The translations under genes were made by a program, and so were the position numbers. 19,074 bases of DNA from Spirochaetia bacterium. Its GTDB lineage: Bacteria > Spirochaetota > Spirochaetia > Treponematales > Breznakiellaceae. The stretch's first letter is position 1, and each line of letters opens with the position of its first letter. Positions 8,021 through 14,303 of this stretch are shown piece by piece. The notes beneath the pieces are model-generated. The model did not search any database and was not told the origin of the DNA. It was given only the letters and a program-made list of their open reading frames with translations. The stretch spans positions 1 through 19,074 of the forward strand of contig BOBG01000033.1 of NCBI GenBank assembly GCA_026002265.1, written 5' to 3'.

Positions 8021-8786
8021 TTTTATACTCCGTATAGGCAAATGCGCTATGATTGTGGATACTCTCAAGATTTTCAGCCTCAACCGAAAACCAGGGGAAT
8101 TTTTTTAATTCCTTTACTTTAATATACACATCTCGCACTAAATCTTCAACAAATTTCGGATTATCGTAGGCATATTCTGTGATATATTTTTCATCCTCAC
8201 GTTTCAAGAGCGAATAAACCGGACTCGACGCACAACTTTCAACGACTGCAATGAGATCTTCGATCCAAAAAAAGGGCCCCAATTCAACCTCCACAGTCAC
8301 AATGCCCCGTTGATTATGTGCACCCCGGTCGCTGATCACCTTTGAACAGGGGCATACTGTTGTAACCGGCACCGAAACCGCGACTTTAAAGTGCCGTCCG
8401 GAAGAATTTACCATGCCTTGATAGCGACACTGGTAAGACATCATACCCGGAAATCCCGACACCGGTGCAGTTTTTTCCAAAAAATAGGGGAAATGCACCG
8501 TTCCAAATGCAGCTTCCGCGTCAAGCCGGTTCCGGATTTCCTGCAACATTTCCAAAAAGTGCGGCATCGAAATGTCGTTCCGGTACTGATGGAAAATTTC
8601 AACAAAACGGCTCATATGCGTGCCCTTAAAATGCCGCGGCAGGTCCGCGGAAAGACAAATCTGTGCGGTTGTCCACTGCACTTTATTTAGTTTATCCAAC
8701 ACCCGGATTGGGTACTCAAGTCCCTTGACGCCGACTTTGGTCAAAGGCACTTCGCGCTCGTCCGTTTGATTCTGAACATCGATCAT
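8013..8786 (-). CDS. folE2: GTP cyclohydrolase FolE2 (type IB)
   Basis: A 257-residue member of the COG1469 family. It converts GTP to dihydroneopterin triphosphate, the first step of tetrahydrofolate synthesis and a precursor step for queuosine. Family motifs are clear: KGTHMSRF (54-61) and VTTVCPCSK with C145/C147, where the second Cys is the likely catalytic and metal-ligand residue. DRGAHNQRG with H157 and the WIED segment near 174-177 are also present. FolE2 is unrelated in sequence to FolE and tolerates metals other than zinc, so it is often kept by organisms facing zinc limitation. No Shine-Dalgarno is obvious before the ATG at 8786. Its stop overlaps the start of the small membrane-protein gene by eight bases, so the two form an operon. 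Confidence 0.94.
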   Translation of the reverse strand: MIDVQNQTDEREVPLTKVGVKGLEYPIRVLDKLNKVQWTTAQICLSADLPRHFKGTHMSRFVEIFHQYRNDISMPHFLEMLQEIRNRLDAEAAFGTVHFPYFLEKTAPVSGFPGMMSYQCRYQGMVNSSGRHFKVAVSVPVTTVCPCSKVISDRGAHNQRGIVTVEVELGPFFWIEDLIAVVESCASSPVYSLLKREDEKYITEYAYDNPKFVEDLVRDVYIKVKELKKFPWFSVEAENLESIHNHSAFAYTEYKNE

Positions 8787-8829
8787 ACAAATTTTTCGGC
8801 TGTCTAATGCAAAGCTTGACTCAAATATA

Positions 8830-8993
8830 TTTTTGGGGACAGACCTCGATATTTCTTTCCAACATAATGAGATACTTGAGGTCAGACCTCGATCGGAATT
8901 TTCAATTTACGATATCCGCCCCATAAAAGCTGATTGTAGATCCGGTAGATTCTTCGGAGGACCGGATCCGGGATCGATTTTTGTCCCCAAAAA
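8830..8993. mobile_element. MITE-like element with inverted terminal repeats
   Basis: The left end TTTTTGGGGACA (8830-8841) has its exact reverse complement at 8982-8993. Comparing inward, the match extends imperfectly to about 21 bp (both ends continue to TCGAT), 18 of 21 identical by eye. Inside is a palindrome GAGGTC-A-GACCTC (8878-8890), and CAGACCTCGAT occurs twice directly (8840-8850, 8883-8893). At 164 bp it is too short for a full transposase. A minus-strand frame ending at the inner palindrome (LLWGGYRKLKIPIEV) might be a decayed transposase tail, but I do not recognise it. No target-site duplication was seen. Confidence 0.5.
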
Positions 8994-9045
8994 GAGAGCT
9001 GGAACATACTGTTAGGCGAAATAACAGTCTGGAATTTCTGAATAG

Positions 9046-9069
9046 TCTCCCCGCATCCGTGCGGGGAGA
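9046..9069. repeat. Strong isolated hairpin, 10-bp perfect stem
   Basis: TCTCCCCGCA (9046-9055) and TGCGGGGAGA (9060-9069) pair perfectly around a TCCG loop. There is no T-run on either strand, so it is not a standard intrinsic terminator. The CCCCGC/GCGGGG core resembles a type I-E CRISPR repeat stem, but only one copy is present. It sits in the leader of the brnT/brnA unit, between the cassette boundary at 9011 and the promoter at 9122. Confidence 0.6.
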
Positions 9070-9121
9070 GGAAAAATAATGTGTATAAAAAAGTATACAA
9101 TAAAATATTTTAAAAAAGTAC

Positions 9122-9151
9122 TTGACAAAATAATGATAATATAATTATATT
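9122..9151 (+). promoter_or_regulatory. Candidate promoter of brnT-brnA
   Basis: A perfect TTGACA (9122-9127) is followed after 18 bases by TATATT (9146-9151). The -10 nearly touches the brnT start codon (GTG, 9154), so the transcript would be leaderless or start slightly inside the assumed frame. A perfect TATAAT at 9140-9145 is also present but only 12 bases from the -35. BrnT-BrnA pairs are known to autorepress their promoter through BrnA. Confidence 0.5.
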
Positions 9152-9153
9152 AT

Positions 9154-9432
9154 GTGTATGGAAATTATTGGGACTCAGATAAAGAAAAAATAAATATTTC
9201 AAAACATAAAGTGTCTTTTGAGGAGGCAAAATCCGTATTTTTTGACCCAAATGCTAAAATAATACATGATCCAGATCATTCTATCGAGGAAGAAAGATTT
9301 ATTATATTAGGATTAAGTAAAAAATTAAATTTATTAGTTGTATGTCATTGTTATAAAGAAAATGAAGATATAATTCGGATAATAACTGCTCGGAAAGCAA
9401 CTAAACAAGAAACGGGTCAATATGGAGGGTAA
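9154..9432 (+). CDS. brnT: BrnT-family toxin (DUF497, RelE-like ribonuclease)
   Basis: A 92-residue protein matching the BrnT pattern: YWDSDKEKINISKHKVSFEEA near the N terminus, a central EEERFIILGLS strand, and the conserved RIITARKATKQE segment near the C terminus (R-x-I-S/T-A-R-x-A). BrnT is a small ribonuclease toxin that blocks translation and is neutralised by BrnA. The start is taken as GTG at 9154 because the conserved W lies only six residues in; no Shine-Dalgarno is visible, and an out-of-frame ATG overlaps it at 9152. brnA follows after four bases, with its ribosome binding site inside the brnT end. Toxin first, antitoxin second is the usual BrnT-BrnA order. Confidence 0.88.
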   Translation: MYGNYWDSDKEKINISKHKVSFEEAKSVFFDPNAKIIHDPDHSIEEERFIILGLSKKLNLLVVCHCYKENEDIIRIITARKATKQETGQYGG

Positions 9433-9436
9433 ATTT

Positions 9437-9646
9437 ATGAGAAAAGAATATGATTTTTCAGAGGCAAAATTGAATCCCTATGTAAAGAAGTTAAGGAAAC
9501 AAATTTCAATACGGATTGACATTGACACAATTGAATATTTCAAGAAACAGGCGGAGGAAACAGGAATAGCCTATCAAAATTTAATTAATTTGTATTTAAA
9601 TGATTGTGCTGTTCATTCTAAAAAAATAAATATAGCCTGGAAATAA
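9437..9646 (+). CDS. brnA: BrnA-family antitoxin (ribbon-helix-helix)
   Basis: I start this at ATG 9437, seven bases after GGAGGG (9424-9429), giving 69 residues; an ATG at 9422 in the same frame is inside brnT and lacks such a site. The core SIRIDIDTIEYFKKQAEETG followed by YQNLINLYLNDC is a ribbon-helix-helix DNA-binding fold with an N-terminal beta strand, as in BrnA/CopG antitoxins. A Trp close to the C terminus is common in BrnA. The protein would bind BrnT and repress the shared promoter. It forms a two-gene operon with brnT. The base composition is AT-rich like brnT and unlike the chromosomal core genes. Confidence 0.85.
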   Translation: MRKEYDFSEAKLNPYVKKLRKQISIRIDIDTIEYFKKQAEETGIAYQNLINLYLNDCAVHSKKINIAWK

Positions 9647-9694
9647 TATAAATTGTCAATTGGTTAAATGAAAATATATTCACAAAAAGTTTTA

Positions 9695-9718
9695 ACCCGC
9701 CCGCCGTCCTTGGCGGGT
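9695..9718 (+). repeat. GC-rich hairpin after brnA
   Basis: ACCCGCC (9695-9701) can pair with GGCGGGT (9712-9718); an alternative register pairs 9700-9705 with 9712-9717. There is no T-run after it. It lies 48 bases after the brnA stop and 20 before the attC-like site, and may slow or end transcription of the toxin-antitoxin unit. Confidence 0.4.
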
Positions 9719-9741
9719 GCTTCATAGCAGACTTTTACTTC

Positions 9742-9910
9742 GCCTAACATACGCTATATGCTGCGCCGCAGTAGCGGCTTGGCCGGAGAAAAAACGCAGT
9801 CGGGCTGCGCCCTTTGTGCGTTTTTTCTCCGGCACATTTTTGCGGTTGCTGGAAACCTGCGGTTTCCTTTATCGCAACCGCAAAAATGTCGTATAGCTTT
9901 CACGTTATAT
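9742..9910 (+). repeat. attC-like recombination site of cassette 1, long and branched
   Basis: The outer box GCCTAAC (9742-9748, fitting RYYYAAC) and GTTATAT (9904-9910, close to GTTRRRY) flank a second pair, GCTATA (9753-9758) and TATAGC (9892-9897). The spacers are 4 and 6 bases, which is the R-spacer-L layout of attC. Between them is a large variable structure. A 17-bp perfect stem joins 9782-9798 to 9817-9833. A 16-bp perfect stem joins 9834-9849 to 9874-9889 and is capped by GGAAACC/GGTTTCC (9851-9857, 9861-9867). A small CTGC/GCAG hairpin lies at 9761-9771. The length (169) is at the long end for attC sites. Confidence 0.6.
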
Positions 9911-10675
9911 GCAATGCGGACTAAATTGGTTGGTAAATAATGAAATAAAGAATTTACTGGAAAATGATTGACAAAATTTTTGAAAATATTATAATGGATT
10001 ATATGATAAAAGAAACGGCTGAAAAATTATTGGGAAGGTCTCTTGAAAAAGATGATGGAATAAACATTGAAAAAATAGAAGAAGTTGAATTTATTCTTGA
10101 AAATAAATTACCACAATGTTTAAGGGATTTTTATATATACATTGGAAACATAAAATTATTTACAAAATCATTTGAACAATTTTTTGATATTGATAAATTA
10201 TATTTTAAAAATAAAAAATTGGTTTTTATGGAAGAAAATCAAGGTGTATGTATTTGGGGAATAAATTTATTTGAAAATGATCCAATAGTTTATCAAAACA
10301 CAGGCGATGAAGACTGGTATTCGGAAGAAATACAATTGTCTGAATTTATAAAAATTATGATGTATTACCAATGTGCTAATGGAGATGAAAATACTGAAAA
10401 TATGGATACAATAGAAATTAAAAAAATAATGGAAATATGTAACGGAATGGAAAAAATTGTAGACAATAATCATTTAATAATTTATTGGAAAAATGATGTA
10501 TTATTATGGTATTTTACTGATGAAGAAAATAAAATAATAAATAATTCCGTTATAATAAACGGATTAACTGAAGAAAAAATAAATGAATTTAAAAAAGAAA
10601 ATGGAATAAAAAATAATTAAAACAAGAAAAGCGGCACATAACAGGACTGTATATGCTTCGCCTACAGCCGGAACG
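9905..10675 (+). mobile_element. Integron-like gene cassette 2 (SUKH-like gene)
   Basis: This unit starts after the G of GTTATATGC (9904-9912) and ends at the G of GTTATTT (10675). Its 5' core GTTATATGC is complementary at 8 of 9 positions to GCACATAAC (10634-10642), repeating the cassette 1 geometry. It holds one AT-rich gene in cassette orientation and no CCGG between 9833 and 10667. The 3' site is short, so the assignment is weaker than for cassette 1. Confidence 0.5.
9964..10620 (+). CDS. SMI1/KNR4 (SUKH)-like protein, possible immunity protein
   Basis: A 218-residue, strongly AT-rich gene rich in Lys, Asn, Ile and Glu. The N-terminal half shows a SUKH-like pattern: IEEVEFILENKLPQCLRDFY (an I-E-x-x-E-x-x-L-x-x-x-L-P-x-x-x-x-x-F-Y start), later FMEENQGVCIWGINL, and then DEDWY before a predicted helix. 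SUKH proteins are often immunity factors against polymorphic or contact-dependent toxins, and are also found as lone genes in mobile cassettes. No toxin partner is next to it. The C-terminal part (from about residue 135) has no motif I recognise. The start has only a weak GGA upstream. The family call is by pattern alone and could be wrong. Confidence 0.6.
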   Translation: MIDKIFENIIMDYMIKETAEKLLGRSLEKDDGINIEKIEEVEFILENKLPQCLRDFYIYIGNIKLFTKSFEQFFDIDKLYFKNKKLVFMEENQGVCIWGINLFENDPIVYQNTGDEDWYSEEIQLSEFIKIMMYYQCANGDENTENMDTIEIKKIMEICNGMEKIVDNNHLIIYWKNDVLLWYFTDEENKIINNSVIINGLTEEKINEFKKENGIKNN

Positions 10676-10681
10676 TTATTT
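10636..10681 (+). repeat. Short attC-like site of cassette 2
   Basis: ATAAC (10638-10642) pairs with GTTAT (10675-10679) and CTGTA (10647-10651) with TACAG (10663-10667), around a loop TATGCTTCGCC that can form a further GC-TTC-GC tip. Spacers are 4 and 7 bases. The arrangement resembles attC, but 46 bases is below the usual range and the left box departs from RYYYAAC, so it may be degenerate. Confidence 0.45.
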
Positions 10682-10707
10682 TGACGGAAATTTTCAAGAG
10701 GGATTTT

Positions 10708-11547
10708 TCACCGGAACATAAAAGAGTACAAGAGATAGTATACCGGTGCAGCCATTGAAATGGAATCAATAGAATCCAAAATTCCGCCGCGACCCGGAAT
10801 GAGGACTCCGGAATCCTTGACATTAACGCTTCGTTTTAAGGCGGATTCAGCTAAATCACCGAATATAGCGATTATTCCGGTGATAATTCCTAATAAAAAT
10901 CCTGACAGAACCGGTGGCATAGTTCGTGAGTTAAATGCATCCGGTACAATAAATACTGCACCGATTCCCACGATAATTGATGCGATTAAGCCGCCGCAGA
11001 ATCCGGCTGCGCTCTTATTCGGACTCACCGGAATAATGCCTCGGTTTCCCTTGCCGAAAAGTGTTCCAAAAACCCACGCAAGGGAATCATTTGCAATGAC
11101 TATAAGGAGAAAAACCAAAATCGGAACGCTATCGAGCCGGATAATCCAGAGTAACAGCACTCCCGGATAAAGCACTAACGCACAACCGGACCTAAATTTA
11201 TCCACAGCATGGGGAAATCGTGATTCCGGCACAAAAATCAGGGAAATAAGAAGCCACAGTACACCAGCAATAATTGCAGCCGGCACAATATGAGGATTCA
11301 GGTTAAAACTGGTGGCAAGTGTTTGTGCAGCCGGACCCAGTATTCCCAACAGAGCAGCTTGCACCGGTTTCACCGGAGAACCTTTTATTTTGTAAAGATT
11401 TGCACATTCAGCCGCGCCGAGGGCACTCGCGAGGACGCAGAGGAGGTTGAGGGCGAGATGGTGCTGGTAAGGAAGAAACAAAACAATACCAACCACCAGC
11501 GGAAGTCCTACAAAAAATATCACTAATCGCCCAATCAGTTTATTCAT
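10708..11547 (-). CDS. cdsA: Phosphatidate cytidylyltransferase (CDP-diglyceride synthase)
   Basis: A 279-residue integral membrane protein with about seven to eight hydrophobic helices. It makes CDP-diacylglycerol from phosphatidic acid and CTP, the branch point of phospholipid synthesis. The C-terminal signature is present: S-A-L-K-R followed by K-D-S-G and LIPGRGGILDSID. In the usual signature this end reads PGHGG-x-x-DR-x-D, so an Arg and a Ser replace the typical His and Arg; since the rest is intact, I take this as a lineage variant. The ATG at 11547 overlaps the uppS stop by eight bases (ATGAATAA), indicating coupled translation. In Treponema dxr normally follows cdsA; here the cassette-like array does. 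Confidence 0.93.
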   Translation of the reverse strand: MNKLIGRLVIFFVGLPLVVGIVLFLPYQHHLALNLLCVLASALGAAECANLYKIKGSPVKPVQAALLGILGPAAQTLATSFNLNPHIVPAAIIAGVLWLLISLIFVPESRFPHAVDKFRSGCALVLYPGVLLLWIIRLDSVPILVFLLIVIANDSLAWVFGTLFGKGNRGIIPVSPNKSAAGFCGGLIASIIVGIGAVFIVPDAFNSRTMPPVLSGFLLGIITGIIAIFGDLAESALKRSVNVKDSGVLIPGRGGILDSIDSISMAAPVYYLLYSFMFR

Positions 11548-12232
11548 TTAGGCCACCAAATCTGCGTTTTCTCCGGCCAAAAGCCTGAATCGCGTCGATA
11601 AGATCCGCCTCGGTCCAATCTGGCCACAATGTATCGGAACTATGGTATTCCGCGTACGCACTTTCCCAGAGCAAAAAATTAGATATCCGGTATTCTCCAG
11701 CCGTCCTTATGATGAGATCCGGATCCGGAATGTCCGGATTGTCAAGATACGCATGGATAGAATCCTCGGTGATTGGCTGCGGAACGCCAGATTCAATCAT
11801 TTTCCGGACCGCCCGGACAATTTCGTCCCTTCCTCCATAATTTATCGCCAGCACAACTTGCATTCCGGAAAACTCCGCAGTCTCCTCACTTATCTTCCGG
11901 AGTGAAGATGCAATATCCGCTGGCAACGCATCCATTGATCCTGCGTGACGCACCCGAATTCGGTTTTTTCGGCAAAAATCCATTTCCTCGTTCAAGTAAT
12001 GCCGGATAAGCCCCATAAGAAAACCAACCTCGTCAGCCGTCCGTTTCCAATTTTCTGTTGAAAAAACATACAATGTAAGGAATTTGACGCCTTGTTCCGA
12101 TGCAGCGGAGACGATATTCCGGGCAACTGCCAAGCCTTCCCGGTGCCCGCTGGTCCGAGGCTGCTTACGGTTAACTGCCCACCGGCCGTTTCCATCCATA
12201 ATAATGCCGATATGCACCGGAATATCTGCCAT
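11540..12232 (-). CDS. uppS: Undecaprenyl (cis-polyprenyl) diphosphate synthase
   Basis: 230 residues, typical length. It condenses isopentenyl diphosphate onto farnesyl diphosphate to make the C55 lipid carrier for peptidoglycan and other envelope glycans. All conserved regions are there: HIGIIMDGNGRWA with catalytic D13, the SGHREG segment, YVFSTENWKR, INYGGRDE, and DLIIRTAGEYRISNFLLW near residues 175-192. That last motif usually reads RTSGE; the S-to-A change is outside the catalytic Asp. The start at 12232 follows AAGGA by about six bases. It is the penultimate gene of the minus-strand block, overlapping cdsA. Confidence 0.96.
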   Translation of the reverse strand: MADIPVHIGIIMDGNGRWAVNRKQPRTSGHREGLAVARNIVSAASEQGVKFLTLYVFSTENWKRTADEVGFLMGLIRHYLNEEMDFCRKNRIRVRHAGSMDALPADIASSLRKISEETAEFSGMQVVLAINYGGRDEIVRAVRKMIESGVPQPITEDSIHAYLDNPDIPDPDLIIRTAGEYRISNFLLWESAYAEYHSSDTLWPDWTEADLIDAIQAFGRRKRRFGGLNE

Positions 12233-12274
12233 TTTTATTCCTTATACCATATACTATTACCGCAAAAAAGCCGG

Positions 12275-12712
12275 CTAATCAAATGAATATCCAACGAAAA
12301 ACAGCTCATCGGGTTTATCCCCTTCATACACAGTGATACAGAGACCTTTTCCCCGTTCGATTTTAGCCGCAAAATCGTTAAAATGCTCCTCGACCAACGC
12401 TTTTGTGGGTTTATCGGTACCAAAATATTGGTTCAACTCATCAGTTCCGGGGACTCGTGCCGTACAAAAATAATCGTCTCCGGAAACACCAACCAGATCC
12501 AAAATGGAGCGCGTTCCATCTTCCTCAGCGGCTCTAATCGCATCCTCTATAGTCGCGTGCTGTTTTCCCGGCGGCTGATCGTCCGAAGAAAACGGAAAAG
12601 ACATAGCCGGATTGTACCTACCGGCCCCAAATTCACGTTCCCGTAATTTCTGGAGTGCATTATTTTTATCATTTTCATACGGGACATAGTAATAATAACA
12701 TTCACTACCCAC
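12275..12712 (-). CDS. Conserved-looking protein of unknown function between frr and uppS
   Basis: 145 residues from a GTG start at 12712. The GTG is supported by GGAGG (12721-12725) eight bases upstream; no ATG is better placed. The N-terminal stretch (YYYYVPYENDKNNALQKLRE, then REFGAGRYNP) and the central EDAIRAAEEDGTRSILDL look like parts of a small cytoplasmic protein family seen in other bacteria whose function I do not know. There is no signal peptide or membrane segment. It is in the same direction as its neighbours, 67 bases after frr and 42 before uppS, so it is probably co-transcribed. This position is not occupied in the usual spirochaete order as I recall it, so it may be a lineage-specific insertion. 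Confidence 0.75.
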   Translation of the reverse strand: MGSECYYYYVPYENDKNNALQKLREREFGAGRYNPAMSFPFSSDDQPPGKQHATIEDAIRAAEEDGTRSILDLVGVSGDDYFCTARVPGTDELNQYFGTDKPTKALVEEHFNDFAAKIERGKGLCITVYEGDKPDELFFVGYSFD

Positions 12713-12779
12713 AGAAGTTTCCTCCAGTAAAGAAGATAGGGACCGCCATAATTACTGCCCCCTATTTCCGGCCATTGAG

Positions 12780-13334
12780 CTAAACTTTGAGAATCTCGTT
12801 CTCTTTTTCTGTTGCAATATCACCGATTTTTTTGATCAATGCATCGGTAAGATCCTGTAAAGCTTTTGTTGCCTGTTTCTCTTCATCTTCTGTCAACTTG
12901 GAATCTTTTTGCAGCTTTTTGAGCTCCTCGTTACCATCCCGCCGGATATTCCGCACGGCCACTCTCGCCTGCTCAGCTTGAGTCCGGGCTTGTTTTGCAA
13001 GATCCTTCCGGCGATCTTCGGTGAGCGGAGGAATCTGAATCCGGATCACTTTTCCATCGTTGGAAGGATTTAAAGAAAGTTCTGAGATCCGGATCGCTTT
13101 TTCGATTTCGCCAATCGAATTCTTATCAAAAGGGTTGATAACGACAAGCCGGGCTTCGGGAATCGAAAGGGTTGCAACCTGATTCAGCGGAACTTTTGCA
13201 CCGTACTGCTCGACCCGGATTTTGTCAAAAAGTGCCGGAGACGCACGCCCGGTCCGCAAAGCTCCCAATGCATCTTTTAACGCTGCAATGGTTTTGTTCA
13301 TACGCTCTTCACATTCAGCAGTAACCGGATTCAT
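12780..13334 (-). CDS. frr: Ribosome recycling factor
   Basis: 184 residues, standard length. With EF-G it splits the post-termination ribosome. The long alpha-helical domain and the conserved core are evident: LRTGRASPALFDKIRVEQYG, LNQVATLSIPEAR, INPFDKNSIGEIEKAI, then IRIQIPPLTEDRRKDLAKQA and VRNIRRDGNEELK. The start overlaps the tsf stop by one base (TAATG), and AAGGTGGG just upstream provides the ribosome binding site, so expression is coupled to tsf. pyrH, which often lies between tsf and frr in other bacteria, is absent, as in Treponema. Confidence 0.97.
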   Translation of the reverse strand: MNPVTAECEERMNKTIAALKDALGALRTGRASPALFDKIRVEQYGAKVPLNQVATLSIPEARLVVINPFDKNSIGEIEKAIRISELSLNPSNDGKVIRIQIPPLTEDRRKDLAKQARTQAEQARVAVRNIRRDGNEELKKLQKDSKLTEDEEKQATKALQDLTDALIKKIGDIATEKENEILKV

Positions 13335-14185
13335 TAAGCACCCACCTTAAAGTATACATAATCACTTATCCGGATTTGAGTTCCTATTTGTTTACTACAC
13401 TCCGCGAGAATCTGCGCCACGGTGAATTTTTCGTCTTTGACATAGGGTTGATCCAAAAAGCAGATGTCTTTGAGATATTTGCTCACTTTGCCCTTCAAAA
13501 TATTTTCCAAGACATTAGCCGGTTTTCCGGCGAGTGAAGTGTCCGTTTCCATTTGTTTCCGGAAAATCTCCTCTTGTTCCTTCAAGAATGCCGGATCGAC
13601 CCGGCTCTGCTCCAAAACTACAGGATTAAATGCCGCAACGTGCAGGGCAAGGTTGAAGGCCAATTCTTTGATCGACTCATTTTGCAAAACAGTTGGATTC
13701 TCAGCCGCAATTTTTACCACAACACCGATGGCACCGTCACCATGAATATATTGAGTCAAGAGTTCATTCCCGGCAGCTTCCACAACCTGGAGGCGTTTGA
13801 GACTCATATTCTCCCGGATTTTGGTTGCCAGATCAGCAGTCAGCGCGTTCAGTTCCGTCTGGAGGGATTCAGAGCAGCCTTTTTCCAGAGTCCGGTCAGC
13901 AATACTCTCTCCAAGGGCAATAAACTCCGGATTCCGCGCCACAAAATCAGTTTCACTCGCCAATTCCACCAGTACCGCTTTATTTCCGGCGCTTTTTACG
14001 AATATTTTACCTTCGTTGGTCGCCCGGCCGGAGCGTTTTTCCAGAGCCGCAAGACCTTTTTCCTTGAGCAATTTCTCAGCCGCAGCCATATCGCCATCGG
14101 TCGAAACCAACGCATTTTTACATTCCATCATACCAGCCCCGGTTTTTTCACGGAGCGCTTTTACATCGCTTGCACTTACCGCCAT
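13334..14185 (-). CDS. tsf: Elongation factor Ts
   Basis: 283 residues from the ATG at 14185 (MAVSASDVKALREKTGAGMM). A GTG three codons upstream overlaps the AGGTG ribosome binding site and is rejected. EF-Ts promotes GDP release from EF-Tu. The N-terminal UBA-like domain with LREKTGAGMMECK (residues 11-23) and the TDFVARN motif (79-85) that contacts EF-Tu are intact. It is the second main gene of the rpsB block and overlaps frr by one base. A Cys-rich short ORF lies between it and rpsB. Confidence 0.97.
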   Translation of the reverse strand: MAVSASDVKALREKTGAGMMECKNALVSTDGDMAAAEKLLKEKGLAALEKRSGRATNEGKIFVKSAGNKAVLVELASETDFVARNPEFIALGESIADRTLEKGCSESLQTELNALTADLATKIRENMSLKRLQVVEAAGNELLTQYIHGDGAIGVVVKIAAENPTVLQNESIKELAFNLALHVAAFNPVVLEQSRVDPAFLKEQEEIFRKQMETDTSLAGKPANVLENILKGKVSKYLKDICFLDQPYVKDEKFTVAQILAECSKQIGTQIRISDYVYFKVGA

Positions 14186-14303
14186 AATTTTCACCTAAAA
14201 CTTAGCCAAACCTACTCACTCTTTCAGAGTACCAGTTTGAAATTTTTTCTGCTTTCTTCCTCTTTCAAGGTTTTTCTACACTAGTTTCACTGCTGCCATT
14301 TGT

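Larger units (their letters stand above)
9012..9904 (+). mobile_element. Integron-like gene cassette 1 (BrnT/BrnA)
   Basis: The unit begins after the G of a core-type GTTAGGC (9011-9017, fitting GTTRRRY) and ends at the G of GTTATAT at 9904. The first ten bases of the core region (9011-9020) are perfectly complementary to 9739-9748, the start of the folded site at its 3' end, as expected for the two halves of an attC in a circularised cassette. The genes read in the standard direction, toward attC, and carry their own promoter, as toxin-antitoxin cassettes usually do. The unit is AT-rich and has no CCGG between 9071 and 9780, unlike its surroundings. No integrase gene is in the window. Confidence 0.6.

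Noticed and set aside
7641..8108. Plus-strand frame antisense to the folE2-linked membrane gene
   Set aside because: Shadow of the minus-strand gene; its composition (many Pro and Ser) is typical of the antisense of a Gly-rich frame.
9046..9069. CRISPR array
   Set aside because: Only one repeat-like unit; no second copy at spacer distance and no cas gene in the window.
8882..9100. Minus-strand 72-residue frame before folE2
   Set aside because: It crosses the MITE-like element and the GC hairpin; at most its last part is a decayed transposase tail, which I could not recognise.
13553..14284. Long plus-strand frame across tsf
   Set aside because: Antisense shadow of EF-Ts, which is certain from its motifs.
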